This document shows, one piece after another, positions 1-7,761 of a DNA stretch of 21,822 nt (position 1 is the stretch's first letter; the number at the start of each line of letters is the position of its first letter). Both the position numbers and the translations under genes were made by a program. The notes below the pieces were generated by a model that had not been told where the DNA came from, did no database searches, and was given only the letters and a program-made list of their open reading frames with translations. This stretch comes from JBDIBB01 sp039812685. GTDB lineage: Bacteria > Acidobacteriota > Vicinamibacteria > Vicinamibacterales > JAFNAJ01. The stretch covers positions 1 to 21,822 of the forward strand of contig JBDIBB010000071.1 of assembly GCA_039812685.1 (NCBI GenBank). The letters run 5' to 3'.

Positions 1-242
1 ACCGTACCCGACAGCAGCGACGGCAGCCAGCCGAGCAGGGCTGCGCGCGCCCCGCGCCAGGCGAGGCGACGCACCGCCGGCACGCGCAGCGCCAGCCACG
101 CGCCCCCGACGGTCACGCCGGTGAGCAGCAGGCGCGCGATCAGCCGATCGCGATCGGTGACGGCCGGCAGCGGCGCCGGCTCGTGGCGCGCCACCAGCAG
201 GCCCCTGTCGAGGCCAGCCTCAGTGCGGCCGAAGTCGGTCAT
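1..242 (-). CDS. Small putative membrane protein, 3' part beyond the window
   Basis: A reading frame opens with ATG at 240-242 on the minus strand and stays open to the window edge, giving at least 80 residues. The visible part has a polar start (MTDFGRTEAGLDRGLLVARH), then a hydrophobic stretch around residues 35-53 (RLLLTGVTVGGAWLAL) and an Arg/Ala-rich segment leading to a second hydrophobic stretch. It overlaps the end of the upstream small membrane protein gene by 23 bases, which suggests translational coupling. A weak purine-rich stretch (GGGTGGGA) precedes the ATG. I do not recognise a family, and the true length and C-terminus cannot be seen. Its position in an operon with a one-helix membrane protein suggests an envelope role; this is an inference. 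Confidence 0.5.
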   Translation of the reverse strand, partial: MTDFGRTEAGLDRGLLVARHEPAPLPAVTDRDRLIARLLLTGVTVGGAWLALRVPAVRRLAWRGARAALLGWLPSLLSGT

Positions 243-483
243 CGTCCCACCCGGCGTCCTCTGCCCGTGTCTCGCCCGCCAGCAGCCCGTTCTCGGCCGC
301 GAAGGCCGACAGGCGCGCGACGGCGCCACGCCAGCCCTGCGCCCGCTCGAGGAGGTCGTCGACGGCCGGCTCCACGCGCGCCCGGAGGCGACGGCCGCTG
401 CTGGTGAAGAACAGGTAGCCGATCAGGCCGCCGATGGCGGCGCCGGCAACCACGGCCCACGTGACCTGGTGTCTGTCCTGCAT
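220..483 (-). CDS. Small single-helix membrane protein, YtxH-like
   Basis: This is an 87-residue protein. A short polar start (MQDRHQV) is followed by one Gly/Ala-rich transmembrane helix at about residues 8-28 (AVVAGAAIGGLIGYLFF). An amphipathic basic/acidic segment comes next (SGRRLRARVEPAVDDLLERA), then an acidic tail. A Gly-rich helix followed by an SGRRLR-type motif and a charged helix resembles small YtxH/GvpP-like proteins, but I would not assign a function. The gene starts 27 bases after the stop of the sigma-54 activator gene and overlaps the next small membrane protein gene, so all three probably share a transcript. An AGGGG stretch lies about 12 bases before the ATG, which is rather far for a ribosome binding site. 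Confidence 0.6.
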   Translation of the reverse strand: MQDRHQVTWAVVAGAAIGGLIGYLFFTSSGRRLRARVEPAVDDLLERAQGWRGAVARLSAFAAENGLLAGETRAEDAGWDDDRLRPH

Positions 484-510
484 GCCGATGTCCGTCCCCT
501 GGCGCCGTCC

Positions 511-1917
511 TCAGACGGCCGAACGCGCCGCCCGGCGCGTCGCCCCGGCGCTCATGTCCTGGATGCTGTGCTTCTTCATCTTGCTGTAGAGCGTCGGCCG
601 GTAGATGCCGAGGGCATCGGCGGCTTCCTGCTTGTTCCAGTTCGTGCGCTGCAACGCCTGGACGATCGCCATCTTCTCGATCTCGGCCAGCGTGCGGTCG
701 GCCGGCATCCGGAAGTCGCCCGCCGGCGCCGGCTGCTCGCGGACCGTCTCCGGCAGATCGCCCACCGTGATCTCGCTGGTCTTGGCCACCAGCACCCCGC
801 GTTCGATCACGTTCTCGAGCTCGCGGACGTTGCCCGACCAGCGGTGACGGATCAGCGCGTGGTAGGCCGCCGGCGAGATGCCCTTCACCTGGCGCCCGTG
901 GCGCTGGCGGTACTTCTCGAGGAAGAACTCGCACAGCAGCGGGATGTCCTCGGTGCGCTCGCGCAGCGGCGGCACCTTCAGCGTGATGGTGTTGATGCGG
1001 AAGTAAAGGTCCTCGCGCAGGCGGCCCTCGCGCAGCGCCGTGTCGATGTCGACGTTGGTGGCGCAGATCAGCCGGAAGTCGACGTGCACGATCCGGTCGC
1101 TGCCGATCGGCCGGTACTCGCGGTCCTGCAGCACGCGCAGCAGCTTGCTCTGCAGGTACGGCGGCATCTCGCCGATCTCGTCCAGCAGGAGCGATCCGCC
1201 GGCGGCGCGCTCGAGCAGGCCATCCTTGTCCTGAATGGCGCCGGTGAAGGCGCCCTTCCGGTAGCCGAAGAGTTCCGACTCGATCAGGTCCTTGGGAATG
1301 GCCGCGCAGTTGATCTTGATGAACGGCGCCTTGGCGCGCTTGCTGTTCGCGTGCAGGGCGTTGGCGACCAGTTCCTTGCCGGTGCCGTTCTCGCCGACGA
1401 TGAGGATGTTGGCGTCGCTGGCGGCGACGTTGGCCACCATCTCGAGCAGATCGTGCATCCGCCGGCTGCGGCCGATGATGCTGGCCAGGCGGGCCGGGCC
1501 CTCCAGCTGCCGCTTCAGCTGCTGGTTCTCGCTGCGCAGCGCGTGCCGCTCGATCGCCTTCTCGAGAATGGCCACCAGCGCCTGCGGCTCGACGGGCTTC
1601 TCGAGGAAGCTCAGCGCGCCGGCGCGCATGGCGTCCACGGCCCGCTGCACGCTGCCGTGGCCCGTCAGCACCACCACCTCGATGCCATCGTCGAGGGCCT
1701 TCAGCCGCTGGAGCAGGTCGATGCCGTCGATGTCGGGCAGCAGCAGGTCGGTGACGACGACGTCTGGCTGCCAGCCGCGAAACGCCGCCTCTCCCGCCGC
1801 GCCGGTAATCGCCGTGCGCACCTCGTAGCCGGCCGACTCGAGCAGCACGCGAAGCCACTCGAGCATCGCGGGCTCGTCGTCGATGGCCAGCAGGCGCGTC
1901 TTGCGGATCGGTGGCAT
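511..1917 (-). CDS. NtrC-family sigma-54-dependent response regulator
   Basis: A 468-residue three-domain activator. The receiver domain covers about residues 7-122, with the acidic pair D13-D14, probable phospho-acceptor D57 (VVTDLLLPDIDG) and conserved K107. The AAA+ domain covers about 143-375: Walker A GENGTGKE near 175, a canonical GAFTGA loop at 222-227 that contacts sigma-54, Walker B LLLDEIGE at 243-250, and the arginine-finger region FREDLYFR-type around 300-308. A Fis-type helix-turn-helix lies at about 426-450 (NKQEAADALGIYRPTLYSKM). The open frame runs further upstream, but ATG 1915-1917 is chosen because the receiver domain begins right after it. No sensor kinase lies beside it in the window, so its signal is unknown. 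It may control the two downstream membrane proteins or the divergent liu operon; I see no sigma-54 promoter upstream of liuB. Confidence 0.93.
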   Translation of the reverse strand: MPPIRKTRLLAIDDEPAMLEWLRVLLESAGYEVRTAITGAAGEAAFRGWQPDVVVTDLLLPDIDGIDLLQRLKALDDGIEVVVLTGHGSVQRAVDAMRAGALSFLEKPVEPQALVAILEKAIERHALRSENQQLKRQLEGPARLASIIGRSRRMHDLLEMVANVAASDANILIVGENGTGKELVANALHANSKRAKAPFIKINCAAIPKDLIESELFGYRKGAFTGAIQDKDGLLERAAGGSLLLDEIGEMPPYLQSKLLRVLQDREYRPIGSDRIVHVDFRLICATNVDIDTALREGRLREDLYFRINTITLKVPPLRERTEDIPLLCEFFLEKYRQRHGRQVKGISPAAYHALIRHRWSGNVRELENVIERGVLVAKTSEITVGDLPETVREQPAPAGDFRMPADRTLAEIEKMAIVQALQRTNWNKQEAADALGIYRPTLYSKMKKHSIQDMSAGATRRAARSAV

Positions 1918-2212
1918 GTCCTGGGAGCAGCGGGCGTGGAGGGCGCGCCGCCCTGGAGTATACAACGCGGCCCGGCGGCCCTGGACGCCGGCCGGCGCCG
2001 GCTGGCGCGCCGTATAATCGCCGCCGTGCCCGAGTCGCCCGGCTCCAGCCGGCCCGTTCCACGACGCGCGCGATCCCGGCCGGCCGGGGTTTCGGGCGGC
2101 GCCTGCGCGCACCGCTGGCGGATCGGCCCGCGACGGCGGCGCGCGCCGGTTCTCCGGCGCCGTCCCGAGAGCGACGTCCAGCACTGCCGCCACGGCTGGT
2201 AGGATCGCGCCG
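1918..2212. promoter_or_regulatory. Divergent intergenic region with two candidate -10 elements
   Basis: This region separates the sigma-54 activator gene (minus) from liuB (plus). It has a perfect TATAAT at 2013-2018 on the plus strand, which would give liuB a leader of about 190 bases. It also has a TATACT on the minus strand (1957-1962), about 40 bases before the activator start. Neither has a convincing -35 hexamer at 16-18 bases, so both are candidates only. No open frame with a plausible start, no riboswitch fold and no TGGC-N8-TTGC sigma-54 promoter were found. The upstream part is rich in short GC palindromes. Confidence 0.3.
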
Positions 2213-3820
2213 ATGGACGTCATCGAGTCGAACCTGCGCACCCACAGCGACGAGTACCGCGCGAACCACGCCCGCATGTCGGCGCTGGTCGCCGAACTCC
2301 GGGAGCATCTCGCACGGGCGCGCGAGGGCGGGGGCCCGCGGTACCTCGAGCGCCATCGGGCGCAGGGCAAGCTCCCGGTGCGCGAACGTCTCGATCGGCT
2401 GCTCGATCCCGGCACCCCGTTCCTGGAGCTCTCGGCGCTGGCGGCCCACGGCGTGTACGAGGACGACGTGCCGGGCGCCGGCCTGGTCACGGGCATCGGC
2501 CGCGTCTCGGGCCGCGAGGTGATGATCGTGGCCAACGACGCGACGGTGAAGGGAGGCACCTACCATCCCCTCACCGTGAAGAAGCACCTGCGCGCCCAGC
2601 AGGTGGCGCTCGAGAATCGCCTGCCCTGCCTCTACCTCGTCGACTCGGGCGGCGCGTTCCTGCCGATGCAGGCCGAGGTCTTCCCCGACCGCGATCACTT
2701 CGGCCGCATCTTCTTCAACCAGGCGCGCATGTCGGCCGAGGGCATCCCGCAGGTGGCCGTCGTGATGGGCTCGTGCACGGCGGGCGGGGCCTACGTGCCG
2801 GCGATGTCCGACCAGACCATCATCGTCCGCGGCACCGGCACGATCTTCCTCGCCGGACCGCCGCTGGTGAAGGCGGCCACGGGCGAGGAGGTGACCGCCG
2901 AGGAACTGGGCGGCGCCGACGTCCACACGCGCCTGTCGGGCGTCGCCGACTACTTCGCCGACGACGACGAGCACGCGCTGCAGATCGCGCGCACGGTGGC
3001 GTCGACCTTCCACGGCGTGAAGCCGCCGCCAGGCGACGTCACGACGCCCGAAGACCCCCGCTACGCCCCCGCCGAGATCTACGGCGTGGTCCCGGCCGAC
3101 GTGCGCAAGCCGCTCGAAGTCCGCGAGGTGCTGGCGCGGATGGTCGACGGCTCCCGTTTCGACGAGTTCAAGGCGCGCTACGCCACCACCCTGGTCACCG
3201 GCTTCGCCCGCCTCCACGGCCTGCTCGTGGGCATCGTCGCCAACAACGGCGTGCTGTTCTCCGAGTCGGCGCTCAAGGCGACGCACTTCATCGAGCTGTG
3301 CAACCTGCGGCAGGTGCCGCTGGTCTTCCTGCAGAACATCACGGGCTTCATGGTGGGTCGGCAGTACGAGCGCGGCGGCATCGCGAAGGACGGCGCCAAG
3401 ATGGTGCACGCCGTCGCCAACAGCGTCGTGCCCAAGTACACGGTCATCATCGGGGGATCCTTCGGCGCGGGCAATTACGGCATGTGCGGGCGGGCCTACG
3501 ATCCCCGCCTGCTCTGGATGTGGCCCAACGCGCGGATTTCGGTGATGGGCGGCGAACAGGCCGCCTCGGTGCTGGCCACGGTCAAGCGCGATCAGCTCGC
3601 CCGCGCCGGCCAGCCGTTCCCGCCCGAAGAGGAGCAGGCGATCCGCGCCCCGATCCTCGAGACCTACGAACGGGAAGGCTCGCCCTACTACTCCACGGCG
3701 CGGCTGTGGGACGACGGCATCCTGGATCCCGCGCAGACGCGGGAGGCACTGGCGCTGGGCATCTCGGCCGCGCGCAATGCCCCGGTGCCAGCCCCGCGCT
3801 GGGGCGTCTTCCGCATGTGA
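2213..3820 (+). CDS. liuB: Methylcrotonoyl-CoA carboxylase, carboxyltransferase (beta) subunit
   Basis: A 535-residue acyl-CoA carboxyltransferase with tandem crotonase-fold halves. It transfers carboxyl from carboxybiotin to 3-methylcrotonyl-CoA, giving 3-methylglutaconyl-CoA in leucine and isovalerate breakdown. Family signatures are visible: YLVDSGGAFLPMQAEVFPD at about 141-159, the first oxyanion-hole loop GSCTAGGAYVPAMSD at 186-200, and in the C-terminal half FLQNITGFMVG and the Gly-rich GGSFGAGNYGMCGRAYDPR. The SGGAFLPMQAEVFPD and GSCTAGGAYVPAM pattern is that of methylcrotonyl-CoA rather than propionyl-CoA or geranyl-CoA enzymes; geranyl-CoA carboxylase (atuC) is the nearest alternative. 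Length matches the family (about 535). The ATG at 2213 has only a weak AGGA upstream. It is the first gene of a five-gene cluster. Confidence 0.95.
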   Translation: MDVIESNLRTHSDEYRANHARMSALVAELREHLARAREGGGPRYLERHRAQGKLPVRERLDRLLDPGTPFLELSALAAHGVYEDDVPGAGLVTGIGRVSGREVMIVANDATVKGGTYHPLTVKKHLRAQQVALENRLPCLYLVDSGGAFLPMQAEVFPDRDHFGRIFFNQARMSAEGIPQVAVVMGSCTAGGAYVPAMSDQTIIVRGTGTIFLAGPPLVKAATGEEVTAEELGGADVHTRLSGVADYFADDDEHALQIARTVASTFHGVKPPPGDVTTPEDPRYAPAEIYGVVPADVRKPLEVREVLARMVDGSRFDEFKARYATTLVTGFARLHGLLVGIVANNGVLFSESALKATHFIELCNLRQVPLVFLQNITGFMVGRQYERGGIAKDGAKMVHAVANSVVPKYTVIIGGSFGAGNYGMCGRAYDPRLLWMWPNARISVMGGEQAASVLATVKRDQLARAGQPFPPEEEQAIRAPILETYEREGSPYYSTARLWDDGILDPAQTREALALGISAARNAPVPAPRWGVFRM

Positions 3821-3946
3821 GGCCGGATGCGTGAGACGACGCCACGCCGCGCGAACGGGCCTCGGCCGGTGCCACGGCCTCCGGGGCCGCGCTCGGCGGC
3901 AGGCGAGCGACCGGCGACGCCAGCCCGTTGACAGGACGCTGAACCC

Positions 3947-4729
3947 ATGGCCTACACCCTGCTGCGCACCGAGCGGACCGACGGCATCGAACGCGTCACG
4001 CTGAACCGGCCCGAGGTCCGCAACGCGTTCAACGAGATCCTCGTCGCGGAACTCGCCGGCTGGGCCCGCGCGACGGCGGCCGACCCCGACGTGCGCGCCT
4101 GCGTGATCGCCGGGGCCGGCCCAGCTTTCTGCGCCGGCGCCGACATCGGCTGGATGGCGCGGATGGTCGACTACACCGAAGCGCGCAACCGCGAGGACGC
4201 GCGCGCCATGGCCGGGATGTTCGACGCGCTCGACCGCCTGCCGCAGCCGCTGGTGGGACGCGTGCACGGCGCCGCGCTCGGCGGCGGCACCGGCCTGGCG
4301 GCGGTCTGCGACGTCGTCGTGGCCGCCGAGGACGCGGTCTTCGGCTTCACCGAGGTGACGCTGGGTATCCTGCCGGCCGTCATCTCGCCCTACTGCGTGG
4401 CGAAGATGGGACCGGGACACGCGCGCGCGCTGATGCTCACCGGCACGCGCTTCGACGCGGCCCGCGCGCAGCGCGCGGGCCTCGTGCACGAGGTGGTGCC
4501 GCCCCCGGAGCTCGACGTTGCCGTCCACCGCGTGGCGGCCGCGATCGCCGTGGCCGCGCCGACGGCCGTCGCCGCCACCAAGCGCCTGATCGGCGAGGTG
4601 ACCGGCCGGCCGCCTTCGGCCTGCCTCGACCTCACCAGCCAGGCCATTGCCGCCCAGCGCGTGTCGGCCGAGGGACAGGACGGGCTGCGCGCGTTCCTCG
4701 AGAAGCGCAGCCCGCGGTGGCGATCGTGA
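3947..4729 (+). CDS. liuC: Methylglutaconyl-CoA hydratase (enoyl-CoA hydratase family)
   Basis: A 260-residue crotonase-family protein, expected to hydrate 3-methylglutaconyl-CoA to HMG-CoA. The CoA/oxyanion motifs are AFCAGADIGWM at about 60-70 and HGAALGGGTGLAAVCD at 107-122. FTEVTLGILPAVISPY at 134-149 carries E136, the equivalent of the second catalytic glutamate of classical hydratases. The first catalytic glutamate, which would follow GGG-C in classical crotonase, is Gly here. A GGGxGL motif followed by ExxxGxxPAVISP is, as I recall, typical of bacterial LiuC, which supports that assignment over a general enoyl-CoA hydratase. It begins 126 bases after liuB and its 3' end overlaps the next gene. 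AGGA lies about 10 bases before the ATG. Confidence 0.9.
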   Translation: MAYTLLRTERTDGIERVTLNRPEVRNAFNEILVAELAGWARATAADPDVRACVIAGAGPAFCAGADIGWMARMVDYTEARNREDARAMAGMFDALDRLPQPLVGRVHGAALGGGTGLAAVCDVVVAAEDAVFGFTEVTLGILPAVISPYCVAKMGPGHARALMLTGTRFDAARAQRAGLVHEVVPPPELDVAVHRVAAAIAVAAPTAVAATKRLIGEVTGRPPSACLDLTSQAIAAQRVSAEGQDGLRAFLEKRSPRWRS

Positions 4730-6240
4730 CCCGCCCACTGCGTCGCGTCCTCGTGGCCAACCGCGGCGAGATCGCCGTGCGCGTGATCCGCGCCTGCCGC
4801 GAGCTGGGAATCGAAAGCGTGGCCATCCACTCGGAGGCCGACGCCGGCGCGCCACACACCGTGCTGGCCGATCGCGCCGAATGCGTGGGCCCGCCACCGG
4901 CGGCGCAGAGCTATCTCGACATCCGACGCGTGATCGACGCGGCCCGCGCGGCGGGCGCCGACGCCGTCCACCCGGGCTACGGATTCCTGTCGGAGAACCC
5001 GGCGTTCGCCGACGCGTGCCAGCGCAGCGGGCTCGTCTTCATCGGCCCGCCCGCCCCGGTCATCGAGCGCATGGGCTCGAAGATCGCGGCGCGGCAGGTG
5101 GCCGGGGCGGCCGGGGTCCCCGTCGTCCCCGGCCTCACGCCGGCCGATCAGCGTGAGGAGGGCATCGCCGGGGCCGCGCGCGCCATCGGGCTGCCGGTAC
5201 TGCTGAAGGCCTCGGCCGGGGGCGGCGGCAAGGGCATGCGGGTGGTGCGCCTCGAAGCCGAACTCGCCGAGGCCATCGGTGCGGCACGGCGCGAGGCGGC
5301 CGCCGCCTTCGGCGACGGCACGCTCTACGTGGAGCGTCTGGTGGAGCGGCCGCGTCACGTGGAAGTGCAGGTGTTCGCCGACACGCACGGCGGCATCGTG
5401 CACCTCTTCGAGCGCGAGTGCTCGGCGCAGCGACGCCACCAGAAGGTCGTGGAGGAGAGCCCGGCGCCAGGGTTGCCGCCCGCCCTGCGCGCGCGGATGG
5501 GCGAGGCCGCCGTCGCCGTCGCCCGCGAGGCCGGGTACGTGAACGCCGGCACCATCGAGTTCCTCGTCGAGGGCCTGGGCGAAGACGCCCGCTTCTACTT
5601 CCTCGAGATGAACACGCGCCTGCAGGTGGAGCACCCGGTGACCGAGGCGGTCACGGGCCTCGATCTGGTCCACCTCCAGCTGCAGGTCGCCGCCGGCGCG
5701 CCGCTCTCCTTCCGCCAGGAGCAGGTGACCCAGCGGGGCCATGCCATCCAGTGCCGCATCTACGCCGAGGATCCCGATGCCGGCTTCCTGCCGCAGGCCG
5801 GACGGCTGCTGCTCTACCGCGAGCCGGACGGGCCCGGCGTGCGCGTGGACGCCGGCGTGGTGGAGGGCAGCGAGGTGACGGTCCACTACGATCCCCTGCT
5901 CGCCAAACTCATCGTCGACGCCCCCACGCGCGCGGCGGCGCTGGCGCGCGCCATCACGGCGCTGCGTCAATACCCCGTGCTGGGCATCCGCACGAACATC
6001 CCGTTCCTGGTGCGGCTGCTCGGCCATCCCGCGATGCAGGCCGGCCAGATCGACACCGGCTTCATCGAGCGGGAGGCCGGCGCGCTGACGACGCGGCCCA
6101 CGCCCGCCGCGGCCGCGATGGCCGTGGCCGCCGCCGCGGCCGTCACCGGCACGGCGGAACAATGGGCCCGGCGCGATCCGCCCGCGCGCGACCCGGCCCA
6201 GCTCGACCCGTGGGTCCGGCTCCGGGGCTGGAGGAATTGA
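4717..6240 (+). CDS. liuD: Methylcrotonoyl-CoA carboxylase biotin carboxylase chain, lacking BCCP
   Basis: A 507-residue biotin carboxylase. It carboxylates biotin using ATP and bicarbonate and would pass the carboxyl group to LiuB. In order: VLVANRGEIAVRVIRAC at about 11-27, HPGYGFLSEN at 85-94, the Gly-rich ATP loop ASAGGGGKGMR at 165-175, ERECSAQRRHQK at 232-243, and catalytic FLEMNTRLQVEHPVTE at 295-310. The carboxylase C-terminal domain runs to about 450. An Ala-rich tail ends in DPWVRLRGWRN, which looks like the start of the BT region of a full MCC alpha chain (about 650 residues). The chain stops there, and the rest is the next gene in another frame. The start is GTG at 4717; GTG at 4726, overlapping the liuC stop as GTGA, is an equally good coupled start. 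Confidence 0.93.
   Translation: MAIVTRPLRRVLVANRGEIAVRVIRACRELGIESVAIHSEADAGAPHTVLADRAECVGPPPAAQSYLDIRRVIDAARAAGADAVHPGYGFLSENPAFADACQRSGLVFIGPPAPVIERMGSKIAARQVAGAAGVPVVPGLTPADQREEGIAGAARAIGLPVLLKASAGGGGKGMRVVRLEAELAEAIGAARREAAAAFGDGTLYVERLVERPRHVEVQVFADTHGGIVHLFERECSAQRRHQKVVEESPAPGLPPALRARMGEAAVAVAREAGYVNAGTIEFLVEGLGEDARFYFLEMNTRLQVEHPVTEAVTGLDLVHLQLQVAAGAPLSFRQEQVTQRGHAIQCRIYAEDPDAGFLPQAGRLLLYREPDGPGVRVDAGVVEGSEVTVHYDPLLAKLIVDAPTRAAALARAITALRQYPVLGIRTNIPFLVRLLGHPAMQAGQIDTGFIEREAGALTTRPTPAAAAMAVAAAAAVTGTAEQWARRDPPARDPAQLDPWVRLRGWRN
6230..6235 (+). promoter_or_regulatory. Strong ribosome binding site for the separate BCCP chain
   Basis: GGAGGA lies six bases before the ATG at 6242 and overlaps the last codons of the biotin carboxylase gene. 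It is the best Shine-Dalgarno sequence in the operon. It is direct evidence that the biotin carrier half is translated as its own protein and not only by frameshifting from the upstream gene. Confidence 0.6.
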
Positions 6241-6241
6241 G

Positions 6242-6748
6242 ATGGCCACGGTCACCGAAGCCCGGGTCAACGGCGGTCTCTACACCGTGACGGCCGATGG
6301 CCGGTTGATGCGCGTCGCCTCCCCGGCGGCCGGCGCCGGCGTCGACATCCTCACGAACTACCTCGGGCACGGCTGGCTGCTGCTGCTGGTGCGCGATGGC
6401 GTCCGGCAACCCGCCTGGGTGGCAGAGGACGGTGCACGCCGGTGGGTCTACTGCGACGGCGAGGTGACGGTCGTCGAGCTGGCGGCACCCGCGGGCACCC
6501 GCCGCCGTCCCGCGGCGGCCGGCGGCCTGGGCCGGCTCACGGCGCCCATGCCCGCCTCGGTCATCCGCATCGTCGCGGCGCCGGGCTCTCGCGTGGCCCA
6601 CGGCGACACCGTGCTGCTGCTCGAGGCGATGAAGATGGAACTGCCGCTGCGGGCGCCCCACGACGCGATCGTCCGCGCGGTGCATTGCCAGGCTGGCGAC
6701 CTGGTCCAGCCCGACGTGCCGCTCGTCGACCTCGATCCGCTGGCCTGA
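6242..6748 (+). CDS. Biotin carboxyl carrier chain (BT-like plus biotinyl domain) of methylcrotonoyl-CoA carboxylase
   Basis: A 168-residue protein. Residues 5-85 are beta-rich (VNGGLYTVTADG, WLLLLVRDG, WVYCDGEVTVVEL). They resemble the BT (subunit-contact) barrel of single-chain acyl-CoA carboxylase alpha subunits. A short Arg/Ala-rich linker follows. Residues 100-166 form a biotinyl/lipoyl domain (TAPMPASVIRIVAAPGSRV, then LLLEAMKMELPL) whose K131 in AMKM is the biotinylation site. It starts two bases after the biotin carboxylase stop, in the +1 frame, behind a strong ribosome binding site. The two chains together equal one LiuD/AccA1-type alpha subunit of about 670 residues. True gene fission is the best reading. 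A single-base sequencing error that split one gene is the alternative. Confidence 0.85.
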   Translation: MATVTEARVNGGLYTVTADGRLMRVASPAAGAGVDILTNYLGHGWLLLLVRDGVRQPAWVAEDGARRWVYCDGEVTVVELAAPAGTRRRPAAAGGLGRLTAPMPASVIRIVAAPGSRVAHGDTVLLLEAMKMELPLRAPHDAIVRAVHCQAGDLVQPDVPLVDLDPLA

Positions 6749-6750
6749 CG

Positions 6751-7665
6751 ATGCCCCTGCCGCCACTTCCCCGACGCATCACCATCGTCGAGGTGGGCCC
6801 CCGCGACGGCCTGCAGAACGAGGCGACCTGCCTGACCGTGGACGCGCGGATCGCTTTCGTCGATGCGCTCACCGCGGCCGGCCTGCCGGCGATCGAGGTG
6901 ACGGCGTTCGTCAACCCGGCGCGCGTGCCGCAGATGGCCGACGGCGCCGCCGTGCTGGCCGGCATCACGCGCCGGCCCGGCGTCCGCTACACCGCGCTCG
7001 TGCCGAACGAGCGCGGCCTGGCCGCCGCCATCGACGCCGGCCTCGACGAGGTGGCCCTGTTCGCCGCCGCGTCCGACACCTTCAGCCGGCGCAACATCGG
7101 CCGCGGCATCGAGGAGGCGTTCGAGGGATACACCGGGCTCGCGCGCCAGGCTCGCGGGGCCGGCCTGCGCGTGCGCGGCTACCTGTCGACCGGCTTCGGG
7201 TGCCCGTTCGAGGGCGCCATACCCGTAGAGCGCGTGGCAGCGCTCACGCGGCGCATGCTCGAGGAGTGGGGCGTGTTCGAGGTGGCGGTTTCAGACACCA
7301 TCGGCATCGCCCACCCCGCGCAGGTCGCGGCCGTGCTCGATCGTCTGCTCGCCGTCGTGCCGGCGTCGTCACTGGCGCTGCACTTCCACGACACGCGCGG
7401 CACCGCGCTCGCCAACGTCCTGGTGGGGCTGTGTCACGGCATCGCGACCTTCGACGCCTCGGCCGGCGGTCTCGGCGGCTGCCCGTTCGCCCCCGGCGCC
7501 GCCGGCAATCTCGCGACGGAGGATCTCGTCTACCTGGCACAGGGGCTGGGCGTCGAGACCGGGGTGTCGCTCGACACCCTGATCGAGGCCTCGGCGGCCA
7601 TGGAGCCGCTGCTGGGGCACCCGCTGCCGTCGCGGGTGTTCCGGGCGCTGCGCGCATCCGGCTGA
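6751..7665 (+). CDS. liuE: Hydroxymethylglutaryl-CoA lyase
   Basis: A 304-residue TIM-barrel lyase of the DRE-type family. It cleaves HMG-CoA to acetyl-CoA and acetoacetate, the last step of the leucine branch encoded here. Diagnostic features are EVGPRDGLQNE at 14-24 with catalytic R18 and metal ligand D19, STGFGCPFEG at 146-155, and metal ligands H211 and H213 in HFHDTRG. The HMG-CoA lyase signature GGLGGCPFAPGAAGN lies at 239-253, with active-site C244 and N253. Length matches the family (about 300). The frame is open further upstream, inside the BCCP gene, but ATG 6751, two bases after the BCCP stop, puts the protein start just before the first barrel strand. No clear ribosome binding site is visible, so translation is probably coupled to the upstream gene. 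Confidence 0.95.
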   Translation: MPLPPLPRRITIVEVGPRDGLQNEATCLTVDARIAFVDALTAAGLPAIEVTAFVNPARVPQMADGAAVLAGITRRPGVRYTALVPNERGLAAAIDAGLDEVALFAAASDTFSRRNIGRGIEEAFEGYTGLARQARGAGLRVRGYLSTGFGCPFEGAIPVERVAALTRRMLEEWGVFEVAVSDTIGIAHPAQVAAVLDRLLAVVPASSLALHFHDTRGTALANVLVGLCHGIATFDASAGGLGGCPFAPGAAGNLATEDLVYLAQGLGVETGVSLDTLIEASAAMEPLLGHPLPSRVFRALRASG

Positions 7666-7761
7666 CCTGCCGCGCGGTCACGCCGTACGCGGGCGCCCCG
7701 CCCGCGCGGCGCGATCTCGCCGGCGCGGCAGCCAGGCCGTTTCGATCGCCGCCCGCAGGCC

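Noticed and set aside
121..2202. A 693-residue plus-strand open frame opposite the sigma-54 activator
   Set aside because: The opposite strand encodes a complete, motif-perfect activator. The plus-strand translation is low-complexity and has no recognisable family.
1918..2212. A sigma-54 promoter in front of liuB that would link it to the divergent activator
   Set aside because: No GG-N10-GC element with a TGGC/TTGC context was found. A TATAAT is present instead, without a -35.
3928..3933. A perfect TTGACA -35 hexamer before liuC
   Set aside because: It lies 14 bases before the liuC ATG, so the matching -10 would fall inside the coding region and no good -10 is there. It is probably a chance match.
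239..4897. A 1552-residue open frame on the minus strand
   Set aside because: It runs antisense to liuB, liuC and part of liuD and out of frame with the sigma-54 activator. Its composition is Arg/Ala/Gly-rich, with no domain. Such frames arise in high-GC DNA because stop codons are rare.
6236..6242. Programmed frameshift joining biotin carboxylase and BCCP
   Set aside because: There is no slippery heptamer. A strong ribosome binding site plus ATG better explains a separate chain, although a sequencing indel cannot be excluded.
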